Source of the DNA: JBEVJK01 sp963791325
GTDB taxonomy: Bacteria; Pseudomonadota; Alphaproteobacteria; Rhizobiales; Rhizobiaceae
Reading direction: 5' to 3'
DNA length: 64,000 bases
NCBI GenBank assembly: GCA_963791325.1
Contig: CAWBRU010000008.1
Span: 186,001-250,000, forward strand
The translations under genes and the position numbers were made by a program. Of the stretch, positions 44,001 through 53,021 are shown in pieces. The stretch's first letter is position 1. Each line of letters begins with the position of its first letter. The notes under the pieces are model-generated. The model was not told the DNA's origin. It ran no database searches and saw nothing but the letters and a program-made list of their open reading frames with translations.

Positions 44001-46563
44001 GATCGCCCATCTCAAGGTCTCGCCGCGCTTTGCCGGAGAGCTGCTGGTGGCGGTCGGCGCGCAGTCGCTGCTCGCCACGCAGACCGCCACCGTGCCGGCC
44101 GAGGGCGCCACCATCGACATTCCCGTGCGCGGCGATTGGGGTGCCGGCGCCTATGTCACCGCCAGCCTCTACCGGCCGGGGGACGGGGTGCCCAGCCGGA
44201 TGCCGGCGCGCGCCATCGGAGTCAAATGGCTGTCCGTCGATCCCGGGGAGCACAGATTGACCGTCGCCCTCACCCCGCCGGCCAAGACCGAGCCGCGCCG
44301 CGCCTTGCCGATCCCGATCCATGTCGGCGGGGCGGGAACCGACAGCGAGGCCTATGTCATGGTCGCAGCGGTCGACGTCGGCATCCTCAATCTGACCAGC
44401 TACCAGCCGCCCGACCCGGAGGCCTGGTTCTTCGGCCAGCGCGCCATGGGGCTCGAACTGCGCGACCTCTACGGCCGGCTGATCGACGGCTCGCTGGGCG
44501 CGGCCGGCCGGCTGCGCACCGGCGGCGACGGCGGCGACATGTCCAGTGAAGGCAGCCCGCCGACCGAGAAGCTGGTCGCCTTCTTTTCCGGCCCGGTCAG
44601 GCTCGACCGGCTGGGCGACACGACGGTGATGTTCGATCTGCCGCAGTTCAACGGCACGGTGCGGGTGATGGCGGTCGCCTGGACCAAGCAGGCGGTCGGC
44701 CATGCCAGCACCGACGTGATCGTGCGCGACCCGGTGGTGATCACCGCCGGCCTGCCGCGCTTCCTGGCGCCCGGCGATGCCGCCACGCTCAGGCTCGACA
44801 TCGCCAACACCGACGGCCCGGCGGGCGACTATCAGCTCACCGTCGCCGGAGACGCGGGCGTCGGCGTCGATCCGGCCGCCGCCGCGAAGACGGTGACGCT
44901 TGCCGCGGGCGCCCGCACGGCGCTCGCCGTGCCGCTCTCCGGCGGCCGCACCGGCGACGGCACGGTTACGGTCGCCCTTGCCCGTCCCGGCGGTCCGGCG
45001 GTCGAACAGATGCTCACCGTCCCGGTCAGGGTGCCGGCGATGCCGCTCACCACGCGCAATGTGGTGGCGCTCGCGCCCGGCGCCAGCCTCAAGGTGGACA
45101 GCGCGCTGATCGCCGCCGCCGAGCTCGACGGCGCCGAGGTCAGCGTCGGCGTATCGGCAACGGCTGCGCTCGACGTGCCGTCGCTGCTCCTGGCGCTCGA
45201 CCGCTATCCGTACGGCTGCGCCGAGCAGACCACCAGCCGGGCGCTGCCGCTGCTCTATGTCGCCGAGCTGGCCAAGTCGGCCGGCCTCGCCGACGATCCG
45301 GCGCTCAACGATCGCATTCAGGCGGCGATCGACACCGTGCTCAACTACCAGTCCTCGGCGGGCAGCTTCGGCCTCTGGGCGCCCGGCTCGGGAGATCTCT
45401 GGCTCGACGCCTATGTCAGCGATTTCCTGACCCGCGCCCGCGAGAAAGGCTTCCGGGTCCCCGCCGAGGCGATGCAGCTGGCGCTCGACAATCTCGGCAA
45501 TGCGGTCGGCTACGACGTCGATGTCCAGGACCGCGGCAACGACATCGCCTATGCGCTCTATGTGCTTGCCCGCAACAAGAAGGCCTCGATCGGCGATCTG
45601 CGCTATTTCGCCGACAGCAAGCTCGAGGCATTTCCGAGCCCGATGGCGGTGGCCCAGCTGGCGGCCGCGCTGGCGCTCTACGGCGACAGCCAGCGCGCCC
45701 AGGCGACCTTCCAGAGCGCGCTCTCGCTGGCCCGCTCGGGCAAGGATTTCGACCTCTACCGGGCCGACTACGGCTCGCCGCTGCGCGACGGCGCCGCCAT
45801 GCTGGCGCTGGCTGCCGAGACCAAGCCGCTGCCCGCGGCCATTCCGGCGATGGTCGGCTATGTCGCCGAGGCGCGGCGCAAAGCGGTCTCGACCAGCACC
45901 CAGGACGAGGCCTGGCTGCTGTTGGCCGCCCGCGCCGTCCAGGCAGGCGACAGCGGCCTCAAGCTCGATGTCGACGGCGCGCCGCATGACGGCAATTTCG
46001 CCCGGCGGCTGAGCGGCAGCGAACTGGCGGCAGAGCCGATCACGCTGGTCAATCGCGGCGCTGCCCCGGTGGATGCCGTCGTCACCACGGTCGCGGCCCC
46101 TGCCGAGCCGCTGCCGGCCGGCGGCGACGGCTTTACCATCGAGCGAACCTACTACCGGATGGACGGCAGCGAGGCCAACGTCACCGAGGTCGCGCAGAAC
46201 GAGCGCTTCGTCGTGGTGATCAAGATCGCGGAGCTCCACGACTGGCCGTCGCGCATCATCGTCACCGACCTTCTGCCGGCGGGCTTCGAGATCGACAATC
46301 CCGGTCTGGTTTCCAGCGCCGAGCTGTCCAATTTCGATTGGCTGGAGAAGACCGAACCGGCACATCTGGAGTTCCGCGACGATCGCTTCGTCGCCGCCTT
46401 CGACCATGGCGCAGATAAAAGCCGCGAGGCGACCATGGCCTATGTGGTGCGGGCGGTGACCCCCGGCGTCTATGCCCATCCGGCGGCGGAGGTGGAGGAC
46501 ATGTACCGGCCGCAATTTGCGGCGCGCACCGCCACCGGGATGATGCAGGTGAAGGCACCTTAG
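41098..46563 (+). CDS. yfhM: Bacterial alpha-2-macroglobulin with N-terminal PAN/Apple-like domain
   Basis: 1821 residues, full length for the large bacterial type. Sec signal (ALLLAIGFLGWPLAPAAAA) without a lipobox Cys. Residues ~40-85 form a Cys-rich PAN/Apple-like module (CRQTCLGDPGCRAFTYNT, then WCFLKSDYN). MG-type beta domains follow, including the A2M block YAYTERGIYRAGETVH. The thioester motif YGCAEQTTSR is at ~1372-1381, so it can trap proteases covalently. The C-terminal MG10-like region ends in EVEDMYRPQFAAR. It is 16 bp upstream of pbpC, the classical partner. Role: periplasmic defence against proteases. Confidence 0.93.
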   Translation: MSRRAALLLAIGFLGWPLAPAAAAGPERSVVTTDNADYFGFDLRAEQNLSLQACRQTCLGDPGCRAFTYNTKARWCFLKSDYNQLKPFPGAVAGKLVPAAGDPDIGAPPELGFLPAWLAEEARKFRAGLAADKSSATTGLAALVEAGGQALAGNDARSAQTSYQQALAIAPDDAGLWVALARSALAVEPANGEEPALLQRTASAAALNAYRLTRSAAARAEALAALAAALDKRDLTRPALSAYEASLALVASGAVEAQYRDLKARKGFRIVDHSIDADTATPRVCAQFSEELARSGVDYQPFVTLDGKAPKAIEAKDKQICIEGLAHGERYRIAFRAGLPAAIGEVLEAPVELNVYVRDRAPSARFTGDSFVLPASARHGIPVVTVNMDRADMKLYRIGERALAGLLAGSQFLRQLDNYDIETVADQLGAPVWQGELEIAGQLNQEVTTSFPVDQALPERKPGVYLLTAAPPDDKRESWETRASQWFVVSDIGLATYAGDGGLAVFARSLASAKPLGEVSLTLLAKNNEVLGTAKTDKAGKAIFTAGLLRGDGGMVPAALLANGAQGDFVFLDMTRAGFDLSDRGVGGRAAPGALDVYAYTERGIYRAGETVHAAALARDAAALAVEHLPLSFQFTRPDGVEERRLVSDGAALGGYAVELPLAGNAMRGTWQVSVLTDPKKPAVAEAKFLVEDFVPDRIAFEMTSDKDEIAPGEAANVTVDGRFLYGAPAAGLALEGEINLSTMTEWERFPGYRFGLADEDEAEATRIALDDLPPVGPDGKATFPVEIDQLPATTRMLDAEVAVRMREGSGRAVERTLDIELRPQGPLIGIQPQFKGDQVPQGGRAAFKVIAVDPDGNRRSLPGLAWSLVKIERNYQWYRSGNAWSYEPVTTTRAVADGHVDAAPGQEPEIAADVDWGRYRLEVASDDPSGPATSVEFDAGWFVAATSTETPDGLEIALDKPNYKAGEIAHLKVSPRFAGELLVAVGAQSLLATQTATVPAEGATIDIPVRGDWGAGAYVTASLYRPGDGVPSRMPARAIGVKWLSVDPGEHRLTVALTPPAKTEPRRALPIPIHVGGAGTDSEAYVMVAAVDVGILNLTSYQPPDPEAWFFGQRAMGLELRDLYGRLIDGSLGAAGRLRTGGDGGDMSSEGSPPTEKLVAFFSGPVRLDRLGDTTVMFDLPQFNGTVRVMAVAWTKQAVGHASTDVIVRDPVVITAGLPRFLAPGDAATLRLDIANTDGPAGDYQLTVAGDAGVGVDPAAAAKTVTLAAGARTALAVPLSGGRTGDGTVTVALARPGGPAVEQMLTVPVRVPAMPLTTRNVVALAPGASLKVDSALIAAAELDGAEVSVGVSATAALDVPSLLLALDRYPYGCAEQTTSRALPLLYVAELAKSAGLADDPALNDRIQAAIDTVLNYQSSAGSFGLWAPGSGDLWLDAYVSDFLTRAREKGFRVPAEAMQLALDNLGNAVGYDVDVQDRGNDIAYALYVLARNKKASIGDLRYFADSKLEAFPSPMAVAQLAAALALYGDSQRAQATFQSALSLARSGKDFDLYRADYGSPLRDGAAMLALAAETKPLPAAIPAMVGYVAEARRKAVSTSTQDEAWLLLAARAVQAGDSGLKLDVDGAPHDGNFARRLSGSELAAEPITLVNRGAAPVDAVVTTVAAPAEPLPAGGDGFTIERTYYRMDGSEANVTEVAQNERFVVVIKIAELHDWPSRIIVTDLLPAGFEIDNPGLVSSAELSNFDWLEKTEPAHLEFRDDRFVAAFDHGADKSREATMAYVVRAVTPGVYAHPAAEVEDMYRPQFAARTATGMMQVKAP

Positions 46564-46579
46564 AGCGGAGAGCCCGGCG

Positions 46580-48670
46580 GTGTGGGTGGTGTGGCTGCGC
46601 AGAGCCTTGCTGGTCGCCCTGGGCCTGGCCGGCGCCACGGCTGCTGCGGTTGCCGCGTTCGGCTGGGCCGACGCGCGCTTTCCCCCGCCGCTGCCGGTGC
46701 TCGCCACGGTCTCGACCGAGGTGCTCGACCGCAACGGCGCCCTGCTGCGGGCATTTCCCACACCGGACGGGCGCTGGCGGCTGGCCGTCGACCTCGATGC
46801 GGTCGACCCGCGCCTGCCCGACATGCTGGTCGCCTATGAGGACAAGCGCTTCTTCGCCCATGACGGCATCGACCCGCTGGCCATGCTGCGCTCGGCCGGC
46901 CAACTGCTCAGCCATGGCCGCATCGTCTCCGGCGGCTCGACCCTGTCGATGCAGCTCGCCCGGCTGATCGAGCCGCGCGCCGGCCGCTCGCTCGCCGCCA
47001 AGCTCAGGCAGGCGTTCCGCGCCGTGCAGATCGAGCGCCGGCTGAGCAAGCGCGAGATTCTCGCGCGCTACCTGACCTTGGCGCCCTATGGCGGCAACCT
47101 GGAAGGCGTGCGGGCCGCCGCGCTCGCCTATTTCGGCAAGGAGCCGCGCCGGCTGAGCGTCGCCGAGGCGGCGCTTCTGGTGGCGCTGCCGCAGGTCCCG
47201 GAGCGGCGCCGGCCCGACCGCCAGCCGGAGCTTGCCCGTGCCGCCCGCGCCCGCGTCCTTGACCGCCTGGTCGCCGACGGCAAGCTCGAGCCGGCCGAAG
47301 CGGCCAGGGCGGCCGCGGAACCGATGCCGGACGGGCGCCGGCCCTTGCCTGCTCTGGCCGCGCATGTGGCCGCCGCGGCACTCGGCGCCGCGCCCTCGGC
47401 GCACCGCCTCAGCCTCACCCTCGACCGCGCCGTCCAGGCGCGGCTCGAGCCGGTGGCGCAGGCCGCTGCCGCCCGTCTCGGCCCGCGGCTGTCGGTCGCC
47501 ATGGTGCTCGCCGACGCCGCCAATGGCGATATCTTGGCCGCCGTCGGCTCGGCCGGCGCCTTCGACACCGGCCGCTTCGGCTACATCGACATGACCCGCC
47601 AGCTGCGCTCGCCGGGGTCGACCTTGAAACCGTTCATCTACGGGCTGGCCTTCGAGCAGGGGCTGATCGCACAGGAAACGGTGATCGAAGACAGGCCGGC
47701 CGACTTCGGCGGCTACCGGCCGAAGAATTTCGACATGACCTACCAAGGCGAGGTCAGCGTGCGCGAGGCGCTGCAGCTGTCACTCAACGTGCCGGCGATC
47801 CGGCTGCTCGATGCGGTCGGTCCGGCGCGGCTCATCGCACGCTTTCGCCGGGTCGGCGTCGAGCCGGTTCTGCCGCGCGGCGACGCGCCGGGGCTGGCGA
47901 TCGGGCTCGGCGGCGTCGGCATCAGCCTGCGCGACCTGGTCCAGCTCTATGCCGGGCTCGCCAATGGCGGCCGGGCGCCGCTGCTCCGGGACGGCAGCGA
48001 GGCCGCGCCGCCGCCGGCCGCCGGGACCGAGATCCTCGAACCGCAGGCGGCCTGGCAGGTGGCCGACATGCTCGCCGGGGTGCGTCCGCCGGCCGGAGCG
48101 ATGCGGCGCGGCATCGCCTACAAGACCGGCACCAGCTACGGCTATCGCGATGCCTGGTCGGTCGGCTTCGACGGCCGCCACGTGCTCGGCGTCTGGGTCG
48201 GCCGCGCCGACGGGGCCGCGGTGCCGGGGCTCGCCGGCTATGTGAGCGCCGCACCGATCCTGTTCGAAGCATTCGAACGGTCCGGGCTGGCCGCCGTGCC
48301 GCTGCCCGGCCCGCCGGCCGGGGCGCTGAGACAGGCGCGCCGCGATTTGCCGGTCACGCTGGCGCGCTTCTCGCCCCAGCCGGACGGGCGCGCCGGACCG
48401 GCAGCCGCGGCGCCGCTCGAGCCGCCGCCGCAGATCGTGTTTCCGCCCGACGGTGCCCGCATCGACCTCACCGGTTCGGGCGGCGCGCCGCTGACGCTGA
48501 AGCTGCAGGACGGCCGGCCGCCGTTCCGCTGGCTCGCCAACGGCCGCCCGCTTGCTGCAGCGGCCCGGCGGCGCGGGCTTGCCTGGCAGCCCGACGGCGC
48601 CGGCACCTCGACCCTGACGGTGATCGACGCGGCCGGGCGGGCGGCCAGCGTCACCGTCTCCGTCGAGTAG
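46580..48670 (+). CDS. pbpC: Penicillin-binding protein 1C (class A PBP)
   Basis: 696 residues, inner membrane, periplasmic face. N-terminal anchor helix (ALLVALGLAGATAAAVAAFG). Glycosyltransferase-51 motifs EDKRFFAHDG (catalytic Glu ~87) and GGSTLSMQLAR. Transpeptidase motifs SPGSTLKP (catalytic Ser ~344), SLN in ALQLSLNVPAI and KTGTS (~515). The C-terminal ~90 residues are the BiPBP_C domain typical of PBP1C. Starts with GTG 46580 after GCGGAGAG. PBP1C and the macroglobulin are thought to act together in cell-wall repair after attack. Confidence 0.95.
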   Translation: MWVVWLRRALLVALGLAGATAAAVAAFGWADARFPPPLPVLATVSTEVLDRNGALLRAFPTPDGRWRLAVDLDAVDPRLPDMLVAYEDKRFFAHDGIDPLAMLRSAGQLLSHGRIVSGGSTLSMQLARLIEPRAGRSLAAKLRQAFRAVQIERRLSKREILARYLTLAPYGGNLEGVRAAALAYFGKEPRRLSVAEAALLVALPQVPERRRPDRQPELARAARARVLDRLVADGKLEPAEAARAAAEPMPDGRRPLPALAAHVAAAALGAAPSAHRLSLTLDRAVQARLEPVAQAAAARLGPRLSVAMVLADAANGDILAAVGSAGAFDTGRFGYIDMTRQLRSPGSTLKPFIYGLAFEQGLIAQETVIEDRPADFGGYRPKNFDMTYQGEVSVREALQLSLNVPAIRLLDAVGPARLIARFRRVGVEPVLPRGDAPGLAIGLGGVGISLRDLVQLYAGLANGGRAPLLRDGSEAAPPPAAGTEILEPQAAWQVADMLAGVRPPAGAMRRGIAYKTGTSYGYRDAWSVGFDGRHVLGVWVGRADGAAVPGLAGYVSAAPILFEAFERSGLAAVPLPGPPAGALRQARRDLPVTLARFSPQPDGRAGPAAAAPLEPPPQIVFPPDGARIDLTGSGGAPLTLKLQDGRPPFRWLANGRPLAAAARRRGLAWQPDGAGTSTLTVIDAAGRAASVTVSVE

Positions 48671-48810
48671 CCTTGGCCGATCCGCATGGATCATTTTCCA
48701 ATGGGCAGCGCCGGCCGGCAATTCCGTCTCTGGCCCAATCGGCGGGGCTGTCCATAATACGCGCCGCGGGCCTATGATTTTCGGCGGCCGGCAGGCAGGA
48801 GCGGGAAGCG

Positions 48811-50421
48811 ATGATCAACACGACACTATCAAGGCGCACTGTGTTGGCCGGCGGCAGTGCCGTTCTGGCGGGCGCCGCGTGGCCTTGTCGGCTCCGCGCC
48901 GATACGCCCCAGGCGGGCGGCCGGCTGATCGTCGCTGCCGATTCCGAGCCGCCGAACCTCAACCCGGCGATCGTCGCCTCCAACGGCGTGTTCTTCGTCG
49001 CCAGCAAAGTGGTCGAGCCGCTCGCCGAGGCGGCCTATGACGCGCCGGACGGTCTGGCGCCGCGCCTGGCCTTGAGCTGGCAGGGCTCGGCCGACGGGCT
49101 CTCCGCCACGTTCAAGCTCAGGCCAGGGGTGAGCTGGCACGACGGCCAGCCCTTCAGCGCCGCCGACGTCGCCTTCTCCGCCCTCAATGTTTGGAAGCCG
49201 CTACAGAATCTCGGCCGGTTGGTGTTCAAGGACCTGGAGGCGGTCGACATCCCCGACGCCCATACCGCGGTGTTCCGGTTCGCCAATCCCACCCCGTTCC
49301 AGCTGATCCGCAACGCGCTCCCGGCGCTGACCAGCGTGCTGCCCAAGCACCTCTACGACCAGGGCAACATCGCCGACAACCCGGCCAATACCGCCCCGGT
49401 CGGCACCGGGCCGCTCCGCTTCGCCGAGCACAGGGACGGCGAATACTACCGGCTGGAGAAGAACTCCGCCTATTGGGGCCAGCCTTTGCCCTATCTCGAC
49501 GAGATCGTGTTCAAGGTGCTTCCCGACCGCACCTCGGCGGCCGCGGCCCTGGAGGCGGAGGAGATCCACCTCGCCGCGTTCTCGGCGGTGCCGCTTGCCG
49601 ACCTCGCCCGCATCGGCAAGGTGCCGGGCATCAGCGTGATCTCGCGCGGCTACGAGGCGTTGACCTATCAGCTGGTGGTCGAGATCAACCATCGCCGCAA
49701 GGAGCTCGCCGACCGCCGGGTGCGGCAGGCGATCGCCCATGCGATCGACAAGGACTTCGTCGTCAAGACCATCTTCCTCGGCTATGCCACCGCCGCGACC
49801 GGGCCTGTCCCGGCCAGCAGCAAGGAATTCTATACCGCCGACGTGCCCACTTACCCGTTCGACCCCGCCAAGGCCAATGCCCTGCTCGACGAGGCCGGCT
49901 ATGCCCGCCGCGACGACGGCACGCGCTTCCGGCTGAAACTTCTTCCAGCCCCTTATTTCAACGAAACCAAGCAGTTCGGCGACTATCTTCGGCAGGCGCT
50001 GGCGAAGATCGGCATCGATGCCGAGATCGTCAACCACGACTCCGCCGGGCACCAGAAGGCGGTCTACAGCGACCACGATTTCGACCTTGCGGTGGCGCCG
50101 CCGGTGTTTCGCGGCGACCCGGCAATCTCGACCACGATCCTGGTCGAAAGCGGCATCCCGGCCGGCGTCCCCTTCTCCAACCAGGGCGGCTACAGCAACG
50201 CCGAGCTCGACGCGGTGATCGCCAAGGCGGCGGTGACCCTCGAGCCGGGCGAACGGGTGGCGCTCTACAAGCGCTTCCAGCAACTGGTCGCGGCCGACCT
50301 GCCGCTGATCAACGTCGTCGATTGGAGCTTCATCACCGTCGCCCGCGACAGCGTCCACAACGTCTCGGACAATCCGCGCTGGGCGGTCTCCAACTGGGCG
50401 GACACGTGGCTCACCGGCTAG
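48811..50421 (+). CDS. Peptide-type ABC transporter substrate-binding protein (SBP_bac_5)
   Basis: A 536-residue periplasmic binding protein. The N-terminus has a Tat-like signal (LSRRTVLAGGSAVLAGAAW). Blocks GGRLIVAADSEPPNLNPAI, WHDGQPFSAADVAFS, NTAPVGTGPLRF and VRQAIAHAIDKDF are standard for the dipeptide/oligopeptide/nickel family. It starts an operon of two permeases, two ATPases and a putative ATC hydrolase. The ligand may be a thiazoline or a peptide-like compound, by context only. Upstream 48671-48810 holds no gene. Confidence 0.92.
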   Translation: MINTTLSRRTVLAGGSAVLAGAAWPCRLRADTPQAGGRLIVAADSEPPNLNPAIVASNGVFFVASKVVEPLAEAAYDAPDGLAPRLALSWQGSADGLSATFKLRPGVSWHDGQPFSAADVAFSALNVWKPLQNLGRLVFKDLEAVDIPDAHTAVFRFANPTPFQLIRNALPALTSVLPKHLYDQGNIADNPANTAPVGTGPLRFAEHRDGEYYRLEKNSAYWGQPLPYLDEIVFKVLPDRTSAAAALEAEEIHLAAFSAVPLADLARIGKVPGISVISRGYEALTYQLVVEINHRRKELADRRVRQAIAHAIDKDFVVKTIFLGYATAATGPVPASSKEFYTADVPTYPFDPAKANALLDEAGYARRDDGTRFRLKLLPAPYFNETKQFGDYLRQALAKIGIDAEIVNHDSAGHQKAVYSDHDFDLAVAPPVFRGDPAISTTILVESGIPAGVPFSNQGGYSNAELDAVIAKAAVTLEPGERVALYKRFQQLVAADLPLINVVDWSFITVARDSVHNVSDNPRWAVSNWADTWLTG

Positions 50422-50440
50422 CCTCGCGCCAGGCGGGCGC

Positions 50441-51430
50441 GTGACCGGCATCTCGGCCCTTATCATGCGGCGGCTGCTGGGCAGCCTGGCGGTGCTGCTC
50501 GTCGTCGTCGTCGGCGCCTTTTTCCTGCTGGAGGCGGCCCCCGGCGACGCCGTCGACGCCTACCTCGTCTCCGCGTCGGGCGGCGATGCCGGCCTCATCG
50601 GCGCCTTGCGCCAGGCCTGGGGGCTCGACCGCTCGCCGCTCGCCCGCCTCGGCGCCTATCTCTGGTCGCTCGCCCACCTCGATCTCGGCCATTCCGTCGC
50701 CTTCGGCCGGCCGATCGCCACGCTGATCGCCGAACGGCTGCCGACGACCCTGCTGCTGATGGGAGCGGCGACCCTGCTTGCCTTCAGCCTCGGCGCGCTT
50801 CTCGGGCTGGCCGCAGGCAACCGCCCCGGCGGGCGGCTCGACCGCGCCCTGTCGGTGGGTTCGCTGGCGCTCTATGCCGTCCCCGGCTTCTGGCTCGGGC
50901 TGGTGCTCACGGTCGTCTTTGCCGTCGACCTGCGCTGGCTGCCCTCGAGCGGCCTGGAAGAGATCGCCTCGGGCAAGGCCGGGCTGGCGCGGGCTCTCGA
51001 CATTGCCCGTCACCTGGTGCTGCCGGTCACCGCCCTCGGCGCAATCTACATGGCGCTTTATTTGCGCATGATGCGCGCCGGCATGGCCGAGGTCTGGCGG
51101 CAGGACTTCGTCCTCGCCGCCCAGGCGCGCGGCATTCCGCGCCGGCGGCTGGTGCTGCGGCACGTCGCCCGCAACGCCATGCTGCCGCTGGTCACCATGC
51201 TCGGCGTGCAATGCGCCCAGATGCTTGGCGGCAGCGTGGTCATCGAGACGGTGTTCTCCATCCCCGGCCTCGGCCGGCTGGCCGCAGAGGCCGTGGGCAA
51301 GCGCGACACGCCGCTCTTGCTCGGGGTGATCCTGGTCAGCGCCGTCATGGTGATCCTCGCCAATCTCGCGGTGGATCTCCTCTATGGCGCGCTCGATCCG
51401 CGCGTCGACCCGACCGGGCGGCGGCGATGA
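50441..51430 (+). CDS. Peptide-type ABC transporter permease (DppB-like)
   Basis: A 329-residue inner-membrane protein with six predicted helices. The coupling loop is VLAAQARGIPRRRLVLRHVARNA and is followed by VIETVFSIPGLGRL, diagnostic of DppB. Starts with GTG 50441, 19 bp after the binding protein gene, and overlaps the next permease by 4 bp (ATGA). Confidence 0.92.
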   Translation: MTGISALIMRRLLGSLAVLLVVVVGAFFLLEAAPGDAVDAYLVSASGGDAGLIGALRQAWGLDRSPLARLGAYLWSLAHLDLGHSVAFGRPIATLIAERLPTTLLLMGAATLLAFSLGALLGLAAGNRPGGRLDRALSVGSLALYAVPGFWLGLVLTVVFAVDLRWLPSSGLEEIASGKAGLARALDIARHLVLPVTALGAIYMALYLRMMRAGMAEVWRQDFVLAAQARGIPRRRLVLRHVARNAMLPLVTMLGVQCAQMLGGSVVIETVFSIPGLGRLAAEAVGKRDTPLLLGVILVSAVMVILANLAVDLLYGALDPRVDPTGRRR

Positions 51431-52257
51431 GACCGGTACTGGGGTTTCTCGCTTCGCCCGGCAGCGCGGCGGGCGCGCTCCTTCTGTTGCTTTTGGCGGG
51501 CGTCGCGGTTTCGGCCCCCTGGCTGTTTCCCGGCGATCCTCTGGCGATCGCCGGAGAACCGCTCGTCGAGCCCCTCACCGACCCGACTCTGCCGCTCGGC
51601 ACCGACCGGCTCGGCCGCGACGTCGCCGCCGAGCTCGCGCATGGCGCCCGCACCTCGCTCGCCATCGCGCTCACCGCAGCGGCCGCGGCCCTCGTCTGCG
51701 GCGCCCTGGTCGGCACTGCGGCGGGCTTCGCCGGTGGGCTTGCAGACGACGTGCTGATGCGCATCACCGAGGCGTTTCAGACCGTGCCGGGCTTTCTGCT
51801 GGCGCTGGCTTTCGTCAGCGTGGCGGGTCCCTCGCTCGGCGTCATCGCCGCGGCCATCGCGCTGTCGGCCTGGACGGCGCCGGCGCGGCTTGCCCGCGCC
51901 GAGGTGCTGTCGGTGCGCGAACGCGACTACGTTGCAGCTGCCCGGGTCGCCGGCATGCACCCGGTCGAGATCGCGTTGCGCGAGGTCCTGCCCAACGCCG
52001 TGCCTCCGGTGCTGGCGCTCGCCTCCGTCATCGTCGCCCAGGCGATCCTGGTCGAGGCGGCGCTGTCCTTCCTCGGCCTCGGCGATCCCAACCATGTCAC
52101 CTGGGGCGGGATGATCGCGGAAGGCCGCACGGTGCTGCGCACCGCGCCGTTCCTGTCGATCATCCCCGGCCTGGCGCTGGTGGCCACCGTGCTTGCCGTC
52201 TACCTGACCGGCGAAGCGGCGGTGGAAGCCGCCGCGGTGCGCCGCAGCCTGGCATGA
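51427..52257 (+). CDS. Peptide-type ABC transporter permease (DppC-like)
   Basis: A 276-residue inner-membrane protein. PLGTDRLGRDVAAELAHGAR is the DppC N-terminal signature, YVAAARVAGMHPVEIALREV the coupling loop, and AALSFLGLGDPNHVTWG the C-terminal DppC block. Both ends overlap neighbours by 4 bp, so the five transporter genes are translationally coupled. Confidence 0.92.
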   Translation: MRPVLGFLASPGSAAGALLLLLLAGVAVSAPWLFPGDPLAIAGEPLVEPLTDPTLPLGTDRLGRDVAAELAHGARTSLAIALTAAAAALVCGALVGTAAGFAGGLADDVLMRITEAFQTVPGFLLALAFVSVAGPSLGVIAAAIALSAWTAPARLARAEVLSVRERDYVAAARVAGMHPVEIALREVLPNAVPPVLALASVIVAQAILVEAALSFLGLGDPNHVTWGGMIAEGRTVLRTAPFLSIIPGLALVATVLAVYLTGEAAVEAAAVRRSLA

Positions 52258-53021
52258 GCACGCTCGTTCACCTGGCCGAGCTTGCCGTGCGCTATCGCGG
52301 CGCCAAGGCCGAGGCGCTCAGCCCGACCAGTTTTGCGCTCGGCCGGGGCGAGCGGCTGGCGGTGATCGGTGAAAGCGGCTCGGGCAAGTCGACGCTGGCG
52401 TTGGCGATCGCCGGCCTGCTGCCGCCGTCGGCTGAGGTGACGGGCAGCATCGCCTGGCCGGGCATCGGCCGACCGCCGGCCAATGGCAGCGACATCGGCT
52501 TCGTCTTCCAGGATGCCGGCGCCAGCCTCGACCCGCTGATGCGGGTCGGCGACCAGATCGCCGAGGTCGCAGCGGTTCATCGCGGGCTTGCCCGGCGGCA
52601 GGCGCTGGCGCTTGCCGAGGAACTGCTGGCCCGGGTCGAACTGCCGACGCCCGCGCGCATGCGCCGGGCCTTTGCCCACCAGCTCTCCGGCGGGCAGCGC
52701 CAGCGCGTCGCGATCGCCGCGGCGCTCGCCGGCCAGCCGTCGCTGCTGATCGCCGACGAACCGACCAGCGCGCTCGATGCGATCGTTCAAGCCCGTATCG
52801 TGACCCTGCTTCGGCGGCTGGTGGCCGAGGAGCGGATGGCGCTGCTGTTCATCACCCACGATCTGGCGCTGGCCGCCGGCCTTGCCCAGCGCGTCGCCGT
52901 GCTGCGCGCCGGCCGCCTGGTCGAGATCGGGCCGGCCGCCCAGGTCCTCGGCGCGCCGCGGGCCCCCTACACCCGTTCGCTCGTCGCCGCCCAGCTGGCG
53001 CTCGAAGGCAGGCTGCCGTGA
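52254..53021 (+). CDS. Peptide-type ABC transporter ATPase (DppD-like)
   Basis: A 255-residue ATPase. Walker A GESGSGKST, signature LSGGQRQR, Walker B LLIADEPTSALD, switch His in ITHDLALA. It ends soon after the PYTRSLVAAQL block and lacks the long Cys-rich C-terminal extension of DppD. Start ATG 52254 overlaps the permease stop; its stop overlaps the next GTG (GTGA). Confidence 0.9.
   Translation: MSTLVHLAELAVRYRGAKAEALSPTSFALGRGERLAVIGESGSGKSTLALAIAGLLPPSAEVTGSIAWPGIGRPPANGSDIGFVFQDAGASLDPLMRVGDQIAEVAAVHRGLARRQALALAEELLARVELPTPARMRRAFAHQLSGGQRQRVAIAAALAGQPSLLIADEPTSALDAIVQARIVTLLRRLVAEERMALLFITHDLALAAGLAQRVAVLRAGRLVEIGPAAQVLGAPRAPYTRSLVAAQLALEGRLP

Noticed and set aside
40948..46824. A 1958-codon open frame on the minus strand, opposite the macroglobulin gene
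   Set aside because: It mirrors the codons of the plus-strand gene (high-GC antisense frame), has Arg/Gly/Ala-rich content and no domain. The plus-strand gene has a signal peptide, thioester motif and a proper partner gene.
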